Shown: one piece after another, positions 23,802 to 35,798 of the stretch | Layout of the letters: each line of letters begins with the position of its first letter | Numbering within the stretch: the first letter of the stretch is position 1 | Assembly: GCF_900110575.1 (NCBI RefSeq) | Contig: NZ_FOEF01000001.1 | Span: 868,001 to 932,000, forward strand | DNA: 64,000 nucleotides | DNA from: Amycolatopsis saalfeldensis | Lineage (GTDB): Bacteria > Actinomycetota > Actinomycetes > Mycobacteriales > Pseudonocardiaceae | Direction: 5' to 3' | Made by a program: the position numbers and the translations under genes | The notes under the pieces: model-generated | Seen by the model: the letters and a program-made list of their open reading frames with translations, nothing else | Databases searched by the model: none | What the model was told of the DNA's origin: nothing

Positions 23802-24728
23802 TCAGGCCGAGGGCCAGAACTTGCGCCAGCCATCGGCTTCGAGGGTGGTGGGCTCGACGCCTTCGGCGCGGGCGGCGGCCTCGGCGGCGCGGATGTCGCG
23901 CGCGAACTGCTTTGCGACCGCCCGCAGGTCACCCTCGGGGTCGATGCCCGCGCGGCGCGCCGTGGCGGCCGTGCGGAAGAGCTGGGAGGCCGGGTCGGCG
24001 CCGGCGGGGAACAGGTCCAGCGGGATGCCGGCGCGGCCGCTGCGCTGGCCGAGCTTTCCGGCGAGCGCGGCCGCGGGCTGGCCGAGCGCCACGCCGTCCA
24101 CAATGGACTTACGTTGTTTCTCCGCCTGTTTGAGCTCTTCCCACTTCAGTTCCTGGTGCTCGGCCGTGGCCACCTTGCCGGCGTCGCCGAAGACGTTGGG
24201 GTGGCGGCCGACGAGCTTGGCGACGAGCTCGCCCGCCACGTCGTCGATCGTGAACGGGTCCTGGGGGTCCTCGGCGGCCACGCGTGCGTGGAAGAGCACC
24301 TGCAGCAGCACGTCGCCGAGTTCTTCGCGCAGGGCCGCGCGGTCGTTCTCCTCGATGGCCTCGAGCAGCTCGTAGGTCTCCTCGACCAGGTACTTGCGCA
24401 TCGAATCGTGCGTCTGCACCCCGTCCCACGGGCAGCCGCCCGGCGAGCGGAGCCGGTCCATCACCAGCACGGCCTCGACGAGCGGATCGGCCGACGCCTC
24501 GAGCACCTGCGCCCCGGCAGAGCGGAGCGCGACGGCCGTCGGCTCCGCGAGCGAGCCGACCACGAGCACGATGTCGCGCAGGGACGGCGCTTCGGCGACC
24601 GGCGGCAGGCCGAACGCGGCGGCGTCCACGTCCGACCCCGCGTACACCGCCGCCGCGGTACGCAGGAGCGGAACCGCGGCGGCCGGGAGCGTCGCCCCTC
24701 GGGCGACTACGACAACAGAGCCGGTCAC
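23802..24728 (-). CDS. mazG: Nucleoside triphosphate pyrophosphohydrolase MazG
   Basis: 308 residues. The MazG catalytic helix bundle is clear: CPWDGVQTHDSMRKYLVEETYELLEAIE, then EELGDVLLQVLFHARVA with the metal-binding EExxE/ExxD set. It hydrolyses NTPs to NMP and PPi and cleans damaged nucleotides. The first ~85 residues form an N-terminal extension seen in actinobacterial MazG. The GTG start overlaps the stop of the lipoprotein gene upstream (GTGA). It lies directly beside the RiPP promoter but belongs to housekeeping. Confidence 0.93.
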   Translation of the reverse strand: MTGSVVVVARGATLPAAAVPLLRTAAAVYAGSDVDAAAFGLPPVAEAPSLRDIVLVVGSLAEPTAVALRSAGAQVLEASADPLVEAVLVMDRLRSPGGCPWDGVQTHDSMRKYLVEETYELLEAIEENDRAALREELGDVLLQVLFHARVAAEDPQDPFTIDDVAGELVAKLVGRHPNVFGDAGKVATAEHQELKWEELKQAEKQRKSIVDGVALGQPAAALAGKLGQRSGRAGIPLDLFPAGADPASQLFRTAATARRAGIDPEGDLRAVAKQFARDIRAAEAAARAEGVEPTTLEADGWRKFWPSA

Positions 24729-25741
24729 TGCTGGGCCGGGGCGGCGCCCTGCACCGGCAGCACGAGCCCCTTGGTGGCGTTGGCGTTCGGCGCGAGGTCC
24801 ATGCCCACGGCGTCCCACACGCCGTAGCGCGGGTTGATGCGGTAGTCGACGTCGCCGAGGTACGGCTGCAGCAGCCGGATGCCGATGCCGCCGAGCTGGT
24901 CCGGCGTCGGCTGCTGGGCCTGATCGGTGGCGACGGCCTTGCCGGTGGCGCGCTGGCGCACGACCGCGACGACCCAGGTCGGGTTGCCGGCCGCGTTCGG
25001 CTGGAAGGCGATCACGGTGTTGGCGGGCACGCCGAACAGCACCGTCGTGGCGTCCTGCGGCGACGACAGCGCGGGCACCTGCGTGCCGACGTTGCCCTCG
25101 ACCCCGGCCTGCGCGCCGCTCTGGATCTCGCCCTGGACGGCCTTCGGGTCGGCGGCGAACTGCCGCGCCTTGGCGATGGCGTCGGCGCGCGCGGTGGCCG
25201 GGTCGGTCGAGGGCGCCGTGCCGTCGGCACTCGGCGCGCCGACGGTGGTGTAGTCGAAGTTGACCGTGAGCGTCGGCAGGTACTTGATCGCCAGCTTCTG
25301 CTCGAGGTACTGGTCGGTCAGCGCCTCGCGGTGGTCGCGCACGCGCCAGACCAGCTGGGTGACGGCGGAGTCCTGGTTCTGCGTGACCGACTGCGGCAGC
25401 GCGCCGGCCAGCGGGTCCTGGAGCATGGCCGCGCCGATGGCGTCCTGGTCGGCGGTGACCTTCTCCTTCTCCGCGGCCTTGGTCACCACCGCGTGCAGCA
25501 GCTCCTGGCGCACGATCTCCCGGCCCACGAGGTCGAGCTTGTGCTGCGCCGCGAGCTGCTTGGCGTACGGCTGTTCCTGGACCGCCTTGTCCAGCAGCGC
25601 CTGCACCTGGTCGATGGAGGTGACCTTGCCGTCGATGATCGCCGCGGCGCTCACCTGACTGGGCCCGGCACCACATCCGGAGAGCAGGAACGCACCGGCC
25701 ACAACGGCGATCAGCGCGCGAGGGCGCCCCATGATCCGCAT
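24725..25741 (-). CDS. SurA-like N-terminal lipoprotein (foldase-type)
   Basis: 338 residues beginning MRIMGRPRALIAVVAG with the lipobox LLSGC, so it should be lipid-anchored outside the membrane. The next ~130 residues form a helical SurA_N-like region: DGKVTSIDQVQALLDKAV, with repeated amphipathic helices. No parvulin PPIase signature is evident in the C-terminal half, so isomerase activity is not claimed. Two ATGs three codons apart and a GTG just before are possible starts. It precedes mazG and overlaps it by four bases, an actinobacterial pairing. It probably assists folding of secreted proteins. Confidence 0.8.
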   Translation of the reverse strand: MRIMGRPRALIAVVAGAFLLSGCGAGPSQVSAAAIIDGKVTSIDQVQALLDKAVQEQPYAKQLAAQHKLDLVGREIVRQELLHAVVTKAAEKEKVTADQDAIGAAMLQDPLAGALPQSVTQNQDSAVTQLVWRVRDHREALTDQYLEQKLAIKYLPTLTVNFDYTTVGAPSADGTAPSTDPATARADAIAKARQFAADPKAVQGEIQSGAQAGVEGNVGTQVPALSSPQDATTVLFGVPANTVIAFQPNAAGNPTWVVAVVRQRATGKAVATDQAQQPTPDQLGGIGIRLLQPYLGDVDYRINPRYGVWDAVGMDLAPNANATKGLVLPVQGAAPAQQ

Positions 25742-25817
25742 CACAGGCCATACCCTCTCATACGCCCGCCCCCGAAACGCAACACCGTGTTCGTTGCCCG
25801 CGCAGTATTGTCGACAA

Positions 25818-26234
25818 ATGGACTCTTGGTTGTCGATTGAGGTCCTCGACGGCACGTTCCCGGCCCGGGCCTGGCAACGCGCGCACGGCGACGGCCTGAC
25901 CGAAGCGGCGCTGACCAACGGCGCCGGGCAGTGGACGTGGCACGTGCACGGCTGGGGCGTGACGCTGGAGATCGAGTTCGACACCGAGGACCGGCGCGAC
26001 CGCTTCCGCGCCCTCCCCGCGGTGACGGCCGCCCTGGACGCGGTCCCCGACCCGGACCGCGGCCTGCTCGTCTACCCGGGCCGCGGCGGCGGCTCGGGCG
26101 CCCGGGTGCCGCGCGTGCCCCGTCCGAAGCCGTTGGCGGACGCGGGCGCGCTGCCGACCCCGGAGGTGGAGCACCGCATGCGGCTGGCCACTACGGAGCC
26201 GCCGATGTTCCAGCTCAGCTCGAACGGCTCGTGA
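25818..26234 (+). CDS. Hypothetical protein, 138 residues
   Basis: The protein opens MDSWLSIEVLDGTFPARAWQRAHGDGLTEAA and has a compact alpha/beta-looking first 80 residues (WTWHVHGWGVTLEIEFDTEDRRDRFRAL) and a Pro/Gly-rich tail. Codon use is normal for the region, supporting a real gene. It is divergent from the SurA-like lipoprotein gene, 76 bases away, and convergent with mfd. I do not recognise a named family or catalytic motif; proteins of this shape occur next to mfd/mazG in actinobacteria, but that gives no function. Confidence 0.7.
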   Translation: MDSWLSIEVLDGTFPARAWQRAHGDGLTEAALTNGAGQWTWHVHGWGVTLEIEFDTEDRRDRFRALPAVTAALDAVPDPDRGLLVYPGRGGGSGARVPRVPRPKPLADAGALPTPEVEHRMRLATTEPPMFQLSSNGS

Positions 26235-26242
26235 CATCAGGC

Positions 26243-26288
26243 CTCGTGAGTGTTCACGACGGTGAGAACCGTCCTGAACACTCACGAG
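26243..26288. repeat. Dispersed palindromic element, copy 1
   Basis: Perfect 14-base arms (CTCGTGAGTGTTCA and complement) around an inner stem GACGGT-gaga-ACCGTC. It lies between convergent stop codons and probably also acts as a terminator. Closely similar elements are at 44733-44782 and 59638-59683. Confidence 0.8.
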
Positions 26289-26301
26289 CATTTGCCGCCC
26301 G

Positions 26302-29880
<3,579 letters not shown>

Positions 29881-30099
29881 TGTCCCAGACTACGTGCCGG
29901 CACCGACAAGATGCCGCTCACCGCACGAGTGGGCCGCTCGCGACACCGGCGCCCGCCCGCGCTCACGCAGCGGAACCGGCTGATCCGCCGCGGTGGCCCC
30001 GAAACTCCCCTCGCGAAGGTCTGTCCGGCTGGTGGCGACTGAGTGTGAACGCGCCGCGGAACCGTCGGCGATCACCCGCGGTGCGTCCGAGCGGAGGTG

Positions 30100-30230
30100 A
30101 CGGCGTCCGCCCGTGGGGCGGCCGAGCGCGGTGAGGCGGTGCTCGACGCGGGGCGGCACGACCGCGCACGCGCGCCGGTCCACGAAGCCGTCGCGCTCGA
30201 ACGTGCGCAGCATCAGCTCGTTGAACGGCG
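30100..30230 (-). pseudogene. Remnant of an HxlR-type regulator
   Basis: In the 436-base gap between mfd and the next gene, the minus strand encodes FNELMLRTFERDGFVDR, then VPPRVEHRLTALGR. This reads like the winged helix of HxlR regulators, in which roughly FNEL...LRELERDGLV...VPPRVEYxLTxLGR is typical. The stretch between FNEL and the next helix is missing, and no proper start or N-terminal helix can be found, so the gene looks internally deleted and decayed. The rest of 29881-30316 shows no gene. Confidence 0.45.
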
Positions 30231-30316
30231 ACGGCGTCGCGGCGATCGCGGCCGACGACCTCGCCGTCCGGCGATTGAATCGGTGATCTTTCCGGTTTGT
30301 CCGGCATGCTGGGCCC

Positions 30317-31492
30317 ATGCGCCTTTCCGTGCCCGCCCTGTTCGCGACGTTGGTGGTGCTCACCGCGGCCTGCTCGAGCCCGCCGGGGAACGCCCAGACG
30401 CCGCCGGCCACCACCGCGCCGGCGGCCGGCGGCTTCCACGTCGAGGAGGTCGCGAGCGGGCTGGAGCACGGCTGGGACATCGGCTTCCTGCCCGGCGGCG
30501 CCATGCTCGTGACGCAACGGCCGGGCCGGCTCGCGCTGGTGCGCGAGGGCCGGGTGACCGAGGTGCGCGCCGATTTCTTCGACGTCCTCGTGCAGGGCGA
30601 AGGCGGGCTGATGGGCCTCGCGCCGGCCGCGGACTTCGGCTCGTCCCGGGAGTTCACCACCTGCCAGACGCACCAGGAGAACGGCAAGGCGGTCGACATC
30701 CGGCTGGTCACCTGGCGGCTGGCCGAGGACGGCGCGAGCGCGGTGAAGGCGCGCGACCTGCTCACCGGCCTGCCGGTCAACCCGAGCGGGCGCCACTCCG
30801 GCTGCCGCCCGACGCTCGCCCCGGACGGCGCGCTCCTGGTCGGCACCGGCGACACCGCGACCGCGGCGGTCTCGCAGGACCGGCACCGGCTCGGCGGCAA
30901 GGTGCTGCGGATCAACGCCAAGACCGGGGAACCGTTGCCGGACAACCCGTTCTTCTCTTCGGCCGACCCGAACGAACGGCGGATCTGGACCTACGGGCAC
31001 CGCAACATCCAGGGCGTCGCCATCCGCCCCGGCACCGGGCAGGTCATCACCGCCGAGCACGGGCCGGCCTTCGACGACGAGGTCAACCTGATCAAGCGCG
31101 GCGGGAACTACGGCTGGGACCCGTCCAAGGGCGGCACCGACCCGAATTACGACGAGAGCGTGCCGATGACGGACACGAAGCGTTTCCCGGACGCCGTCAG
31201 TCCACTGTGGACCACCGGCTCGATCACCGAGGCGACCAGCGGCGACGCGTTCCTCACCGGCGAGCAGTGGGGCGCGAACAACGGCGCGCTGGCCGTCGCC
31301 GCGCTCAAGGGCCAGAAGCTCCTGCTGCTGCACCTCGACGCCGCCGCGAACGTCACGAGCGTGACGCTGCCCAAGGAGTTCGACGACAAGTTCGGCCGCC
31401 TGCGCGGCGTGCGCAGCGGCCCGGACGGCGCGCTGTACGTGACGACTTCCAACGGTGACAACGACAAACTGCTGCGCGTGACACCTGCCTGA
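30317..31492 (+). CDS. PQQ-type glucose/sorbosone dehydrogenase-like lipoprotein
   Basis: 391 residues. The N-terminus MRLSVPALFATLVVLTAACSS is a lipoprotein signal with a somewhat loose lipobox (LTAAC). A six-bladed beta-propeller of the soluble aldose sugar dehydrogenase family follows: GGLMGLAPAADF, HSGCRPTLAPDGALLVGTGD, GHRNIQGVAIRPGTG and DEVNLIKRGGNYGWD. Relatives oxidise sugars with PQQ, but this genome window shows no PQQ synthesis, and many actinobacterial members have unknown activity. Length is normal. It faces away from the mfd gap and ends 51 bases before the next gene. Confidence 0.85.
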   Translation: MRLSVPALFATLVVLTAACSSPPGNAQTPPATTAPAAGGFHVEEVASGLEHGWDIGFLPGGAMLVTQRPGRLALVREGRVTEVRADFFDVLVQGEGGLMGLAPAADFGSSREFTTCQTHQENGKAVDIRLVTWRLAEDGASAVKARDLLTGLPVNPSGRHSGCRPTLAPDGALLVGTGDTATAAVSQDRHRLGGKVLRINAKTGEPLPDNPFFSSADPNERRIWTYGHRNIQGVAIRPGTGQVITAEHGPAFDDEVNLIKRGGNYGWDPSKGGTDPNYDESVPMTDTKRFPDAVSPLWTTGSITEATSGDAFLTGEQWGANNGALAVAALKGQKLLLLHLDAAANVTSVTLPKEFDDKFGRLRGVRSGPDGALYVTTSNGDNDKLLRVTPA

Positions 31493-31543
31493 GACCGGCT
31501 TCGCTGACAACAGGTTTCAGGGAAGCCGCGCTAGCCTCCACCG

Positions 31544-31894
31544 ATGGTGACCATCGAGGACGTGCGCCGGCTGGCGCGGACGCTGCCGCGCAGCACCGAA
31601 GCACTGGTGCGGGACCGGGTGAAGTTCCGCATCGGCCGGATCGTCTACCTGGCCTTCTCCCGTGACGAGACGACCATGGGCTTCGCGTTCCCGAGGGAGC
31701 AGCGGGACGCGCTGGTCGCCGGCGAGCCGGAGAAGTTCCTGCCACCCGAGCCGTCCGACGAGCGCTACCAGTGGGTCCGCGTGCGGCTCGCCGCGCTGGA
31801 GGCCGACGAAATGACCGAGCTGGTCCTCGACGCGTGGCGGATGTGCGTGCCGAAGCGCGTGGCCGCCGAGTTCCTGGACGGCTCAGCGACCTGA
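31544..31894 (+). CDS. MmcQ/YjbR family protein
   Basis: 116 residues with the family pattern: MVTIEDVRRLARTLP, the FRIGRIVYLAFSRDE strand and the C-terminal WVRVRLAALEADEMTELVLDAW helix. The fold resembles CyaY/DNA-binding double-wing proteins. The molecular role is not established. Its 3' end overlaps the convergent SDR gene by 12 bases. Confidence 0.85.
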   Translation: MVTIEDVRRLARTLPRSTEALVRDRVKFRIGRIVYLAFSRDETTMGFAFPREQRDALVAGEPEKFLPPEPSDERYQWVRVRLAALEADEMTELVLDAWRMCVPKRVAAEFLDGSAT

Positions 31895-32602
31895 GTGCGC
31901 ACCGCCGTTGACGTGCACCACCTGCCCGGTCACGTGGCCGGCGGCCGGGCTCGCGAGGAACGCGACGACGTCGGCGACGTCTTCGGGCACACCGGCGCGC
32001 TTGTTCATCGTGTTGCCGACCAGGCGGGCGCGGCGCTCGTCGGTGAGCTTGCCGTGGAAGAACTCCGTGTCGACGATCAGGCCGGGCGCCACCACGTTCG
32101 CGGTGATGCCGCGCGGGCCGAGCATCCGCCCGACGTCGGCGTTCCAGGCCTCGACGGCCGCCTTCGCCCAGCCGTACGAGCCGCCGCCGGTGTGCGCGGC
32201 GATGGAGCCGATGGTGATCACGCGGCCGTGGTCGGCGAACCGGTCGCGCAGGCCCGAGGTGATCAGCGCGGCGGTGAACACGTTGGCCCGGAAGTTCGCG
32301 GTCCAGGCGGCGTCCAGCGCGGCCAGGCCGGCCTCGTCGTCACGGAGGAAATCGGTGTTTCCCCCGGCATTGTTGACCAGTACGTCGACGGTTTCGGGCA
32401 GTTCTCCCAGCGCGTTCGCGACCGCGGTGGCATCGGCCGCGTCGAAGACCACCGCCCGCGCGCCGAGCAGGGCCGCGGCCTCGGTGAGCACGCCTTCACG
32501 GCGGCCGGTGATCGTCACTCGGTCACCGTCTCGCGCGAACCGGGAAGCCACCGCGTACCCGATTCCCGTGCCCCCGCCGGTCACCACGACGTTCCGACTC
32601 AT
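31883..32602 (-). CDS. Short-chain dehydrogenase/reductase (FabG-like)
   Basis: 239 residues of the classical SDR fold. It has the NAD(P)-binding TGGGTGIGYA, the NNAG motif (VLVNNAGG) and the catalytic Ser...Tyr-x3-Lys as IGSIAAHTGGGSYGWAKAA. The C-terminal GxxxxVNGG block follows. The start at 32602 has AAAGGA upstream; an ATG three codons earlier lacks one. It is divergent from a MarR gene only 31 bases away, and the shared operator between them suggests MarR controls it. Confidence 0.9.
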   Translation of the reverse strand: MSRNVVVTGGGTGIGYAVASRFARDGDRVTITGRREGVLTEAAALLGARAVVFDAADATAVANALGELPETVDVLVNNAGGNTDFLRDDEAGLAALDAAWTANFRANVFTAALITSGLRDRFADHGRVITIGSIAAHTGGGSYGWAKAAVEAWNADVGRMLGPRGITANVVAPGLIVDTEFFHGKLTDERRARLVGNTMNKRAGVPEDVADVVAFLASPAAGHVTGQVVHVNGGAHSGR

Positions 32603-32613
32603 CAAATACATCC

Positions 32614-32630
32614 TTTACTGTTAAAGTAAG
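32614..32630. promoter_or_regulatory. MarR operator/divergent promoter candidate
   Basis: The 31-base gap between the SDR and MarR start codons holds CTTTACTGTTAAAGTAAG, with TTAC/GTAA half sites. It is AT-rich in a GC-rich region. Both promoters must overlap it or the coding ends, so binding here would block both genes. Confidence 0.5.
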
Positions 32631-32633
32631 TCC

Positions 32634-33179
32634 ATGGACGACCGTACCCGCGCGCCGGAAAACGCGTCAAGCGACGAGGTCGACGAGATCCAGCGGGCGT
32701 GGCAGCGCGAGCAGCCGGGCGCGCCCGTGGCGTCGATCGGCGTCATCACGCGGATCTGGCACATCGCGAAGCTGCTGGAGGACGACCGGCGCGCGACCAT
32801 GCTGCGGCTCGGCGTGGACGCGACGACGCGGACGCTACTGAGCACCCTGCGCCGCGCGGGGCCGCCGTACCGGCTGACCGCGGGCGAGCTGGCGAAGCGC
32901 TGCCGCGTCAGCCCCGGCGCCATCTCCCAGCAGACGGCCCGCGCCGAGCGCGAGGGGCACGTCCGCCGCGTCAAGTCCACAGAGGACCGTCGCACGGTGC
33001 ACGTCGAGCTGACGGCGGCCGGGCACGAGCTGATCGAGCGCACCGTGACCGACCTGCTCGACCACGAGGAGACGCTGGTCTCGGCCCTCACCCCGGCCCA
33101 GCGCGACCAGCTGGCGGGCCTGTTGCGCCTCCTGCTCGCCGACCTCGATCACCGGGCAGGCCTAGGATCGGCGCCATGA
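32634..33179 (+). CDS. MarR-family transcriptional regulator
   Basis: 181 residues with the MarR winged helix: LTAGELAKRCRVSPGAISQQTARAEREGHVRR, then the wing KSTEDRRTVHVELTAAG. An unusual acidic N-terminal tail of ~40 residues precedes it. It probably represses itself and the divergent SDR gene, releasing on binding a small ligand. Its stop overlaps the isochorismatase start (ATGA), so three genes up to the Nudix protein form one coupled unit. Confidence 0.9.
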   Translation: MDDRTRAPENASSDEVDEIQRAWQREQPGAPVASIGVITRIWHIAKLLEDDRRATMLRLGVDATTRTLLSTLRRAGPPYRLTAGELAKRCRVSPGAISQQTARAEREGHVRRVKSTEDRRTVHVELTAAGHELIERTVTDLLDHEETLVSALTPAQRDQLAGLLRLLLADLDHRAGLGSAP

Positions 33180-33694
33180 CCGAGATCGACCCCGGCTCCG
33201 CCGCCCTCGTGCTCGTCGACTTGCAGGAGCGGATCGTGGCCCTGCCGACGACCCCGCTGTCCGGGCCGGAGGTCGTGGCGAACGCCGTGCGCCTGCGCGA
33301 CGCATTTTCCGAGGCCGGCGCCCAGGTGGTGGTCGTCCAGGCGCGGCCGCCGGGCAGCGAGCAGGCCGACGGCCTCGACGTGGTGCCCGAGATCCAGCCC
33401 CGCGTCGGCGAGAAGCTGGTGGTCAAGCAGACCATCGGCGGCTTCTACGGCACCGACCTGCACGCCCATCTGCGCGAAGCGGGCGTGCGCACGGTGGTGT
33501 TCGGCGGGATCGCCACGGAGTTCGGAGTGGAGTCGACGCTGCGCGCGGCCGCGGACCACGGCTACCAGACCATCGCGGTGTCCGACGCGATGACCGGCCT
33601 TTCGGACCTCTCGCACGAATCGTCGCTGACGAAGATCTTCACGCGGCTCGGCACGGTGGCCACCACCGACGAGGTGCTGGCGGCGCTCGCATGA
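33176..33694 (+). CDS. Isochorismatase-like hydrolase with Cys replaced by Gly
   Basis: 172 residues of the cysteine-hydrolase (isochorismatase-like) fold. It has the first catalytic Asp in LVLVDLQERI and the Lys in VVKQTIGGFYGTDL. The third triad position, normally Cys in TxxCV, reads IATEFGVESTLR, so the nucleophile is Gly. Amidase-type members need Cys; true isochorismatases such as PhzD and EntB use Gly there, as vinyl-ether hydrolysis needs no nucleophile. No siderophore or phenazine genes are nearby, so the substrate is open. Confidence 0.85.
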   Translation: MTEIDPGSAALVLVDLQERIVALPTTPLSGPEVVANAVRLRDAFSEAGAQVVVVQARPPGSEQADGLDVVPEIQPRVGEKLVVKQTIGGFYGTDLHAHLREAGVRTVVFGGIATEFGVESTLRAAADHGYQTIAVSDAMTGLSDLSHESSLTKIFTRLGTVATTDEVLAALA

Positions 33695-34083
33695 TCGACA
33701 AGATCGCCTGGCTGCACCTCGTGGACGGCCGGATCCTCAGCACCCGCTCGAAGGGCAAGGACGCCTGGTACTTCCCCGGCGGCAAGCGCGAGCCGGGCGA
33801 GTCGGACGTCGAGACGCTGGTGCGCGAAATCGCCGAGGAGCTGACCGTGGCGCTGATGCCCGCGTCCATCTCCCCGGCCGGCACGTGGGAAGCGCAGGCG
33901 CACGGCCGCGCGTCCGGCGTGGTGGTGCGGATGACCTGCTACACCGCCGAATACACCGGCGCACTCACGCCGAGCAGCGAGATCGCGGAGCTCGCGTGGC
34001 TCGGGTACGCCGACCGCCCCCGCGTCTCCGCCGTCGACCAGCTGATCTTCGACGACCTGCACTCGCAAGGGCTGCTGCGCTGA
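33691..34083 (+). CDS. Nudix hydrolase
   Basis: 130 residues. The Nudix box is complete: GKREPGESDVETLVREIAEEL fits G-x5-E-x7-REUxEE. It hydrolyses nucleoside diphosphates linked to another moiety; the exact substrate is unknown. The ATG overlaps the stop of the isochorismatase-like gene. It converges with the TetR gene one base downstream. Confidence 0.9.
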   Translation: MIDKIAWLHLVDGRILSTRSKGKDAWYFPGGKREPGESDVETLVREIAEELTVALMPASISPAGTWEAQAHGRASGVVVRMTCYTAEYTGALTPSSEIAELAWLGYADRPRVSAVDQLIFDDLHSQGLLR

Positions 34084-34084
34084 G

Positions 34085-34753
34085 TCAGCCGAGCAGTTTG
34101 GGCTTGTGCTCCAAATTGGACAGCCCGTTCCAGGCCAGGTTCACCAGGTGCGCCGCCACCTCGTCACGCTTCGGCTTGCGGGCGTCGAGCCACCACTGGC
34201 CGGTGAGGGCGACCATGCCGACCAGAGCCTGGGCGTACACGGCGGAAAGCTTCTCCTCGTACCCGCGCGCCGCGAACTGCTGCGCGAGGATGTGCTCCAC
34301 CTGGCTGGCGATGTCGTTCAGCACAGTGGAAAACGTGCCGGTGGAGCTGGCCACCGGTGAGTCGCGGACCAGGATGCGGAAGCCGTCATGGGAGTCCTCG
34401 ACGTAGCCGAGCAACGCGCACGCCGCCTGTTCCAGCATCACGCGCGGGTGGCCGCCGTGCAGGGTCGAGACCATGCGGTCGAGCAGGACCCGCGTCTCGC
34501 GGTCCACGACCACCGCGTAGATGCCTTCCTTGCCACCGAAATGCTCGTACACCACCGGCTTGGAGACGTTGGCGCGCGCCGCGATCTCCTCCACCGAGGT
34601 GCCGTCGAAACCCTTCTCTGCGAACAGTGCCCGCGCCACGTTCAGCAATTGCTGCCGGCGCTCGCTGCCCGTCATGCGAACCCGGGTCACCGGAGCGGTC
34701 GGTCGCGCTCCGGTGACGGCCGCCTCTCGCTTGGCCCGTCGTCTCCCCGCCAC
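34085..34753 (-). CDS. TetR-family regulator linked to fatty acid desaturase
   Basis: 222 residues. The HTH is RRQQLLNVARALFAEKGFDG...EEIAARANVSKPVVYEHFGGKEGIY, preceded by a basic ~30-residue tail. It lies 27 bases downstream of the desaturase gene on the same strand, so the two are likely co-transcribed. It probably controls the desaturase promoter through the palindrome at 35799, in the manner of lipid-sensing TetR regulators; this is inferred from context. Confidence 0.85.
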   Translation of the reverse strand: MAGRRRAKREAAVTGARPTAPVTRVRMTGSERRQQLLNVARALFAEKGFDGTSVEEIAARANVSKPVVYEHFGGKEGIYAVVVDRETRVLLDRMVSTLHGGHPRVMLEQAACALLGYVEDSHDGFRILVRDSPVASSTGTFSTVLNDIASQVEHILAQQFAARGYEEKLSAVYAQALVGMVALTGQWWLDARKPKRDEVAAHLVNLAWNGLSNLEHKPKLLG

Positions 34754-34780
34754 CGGGGCAGACTACGCCGAACCGGAGAC

Positions 34781-35746
34781 CTACTTCGCTTCGGCGGCGA
34801 TCCTCGCCAGCCGCTGCGGAGTCGGCCAGCGCACGTCGTGCACCCAGCCGAACTTCTCGAACATCCAGATCAGCCGGGCGGACATGTCGATCTGCCCGCG
34901 CTGCACGCCGTGGCGCGCGGACGTCGGGTCGGCGTGGTGCAGGTTGTGCCAGGACTCGCCGAAGGAGAAGATCGCCAGCGGCCAGAAGTTGGCCGACTTG
35001 TCCCGCGCGGCGAACGGGCGCTCGCCGATCATGTGGCAGATCGAGTTGACCGACCAGGTCACGTGGTGCAGCACGCAGATGCGCACCAGGCCCGCCCAGA
35101 AGAACGCGGTCACCGCGCCCCACAGCGACCACGAGATCAGGCCGCCCAGCAGCGCCGGCAGCAGCAGGCTCACCAGTGCCCAGAGCCAGAACAGGTCGTC
35201 GACCTTGCGGATGGCGCTGTCCTTGACCAGATCCGGCGCGAACCGCCCCTGGTTGCTGGTGTCGCGCTCGAACAGCCAGCCCATGTGCGCGTGCCAGAAG
35301 CCCTTGGCGATGGCCATCGGCGAGGTGCCGAACGCCCACGGGGAGTGCGGGTCGCCGTCGCGGTCGGAGAACGCGTGGTGCCGGCGGTGGTCCGCCACCC
35401 AGGTGATCACCGGGCCCTGCAGGGCGATGCTGCCCGCGATGGCCATGACCACGCGCAGCCACTTCTGGGCCTTGAACGAGCCGTGCGTGAAGTAACGGTG
35501 GTAGGCGACGGTGATGCCGAGCCCGCTGATCCCGTAGAACACCACGAACAGCCCGACGTCGACCCAGCTCAGGCCCCAGCCCCAGGCGAACGGGACGGCG
35601 ACCAGCAGCGCCACCAGCGGCGCGATCACGCCGAAGTAGACGGAGAACTGGACCCCGATCGACCGGTGGCCCTCGATGATCGGTTTGGGCCCCTTCGGGG
35701 CCGGCGGCTCTCCAGCGGGCTGGGAACGGTCAAGGGTGGCCGTCAT
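34781..35746 (-). CDS. Membrane acyl-CoA/phospholipid delta-9 fatty acid desaturase
   Basis: 321 residues with the three di-iron histidine boxes: HRYFTH, HRRHH and HNLHH. Four transmembrane helices lie in two hairpins. This places it in the stearoyl-CoA desaturase-like (DesA3) group, which introduces a double bond into saturated acyl chains with electrons from a reductase. The ATG at 35746 is preferred over a GTG three codons earlier. No reductase gene is adjacent. Confidence 0.93.
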   Translation of the reverse strand: MTATLDRSQPAGEPPAPKGPKPIIEGHRSIGVQFSVYFGVIAPLVALLVAVPFAWGWGLSWVDVGLFVVFYGISGLGITVAYHRYFTHGSFKAQKWLRVVMAIAGSIALQGPVITWVADHRRHHAFSDRDGDPHSPWAFGTSPMAIAKGFWHAHMGWLFERDTSNQGRFAPDLVKDSAIRKVDDLFWLWALVSLLLPALLGGLISWSLWGAVTAFFWAGLVRICVLHHVTWSVNSICHMIGERPFAARDKSANFWPLAIFSFGESWHNLHHADPTSARHGVQRGQIDMSARLIWMFEKFGWVHDVRWPTPQRLARIAAEAK

Positions 35747-35798
35747 ACAGTTCACTTCTTCCTACGAGCCCTTACGAAGGGTCACCTTACCTACGATG

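Noticed and set aside
26243-26288. Insertion-sequence end or integration scar
   Set aside because: There is no transposase or target duplication. The element is a compact hairpin at gene ends found three times.
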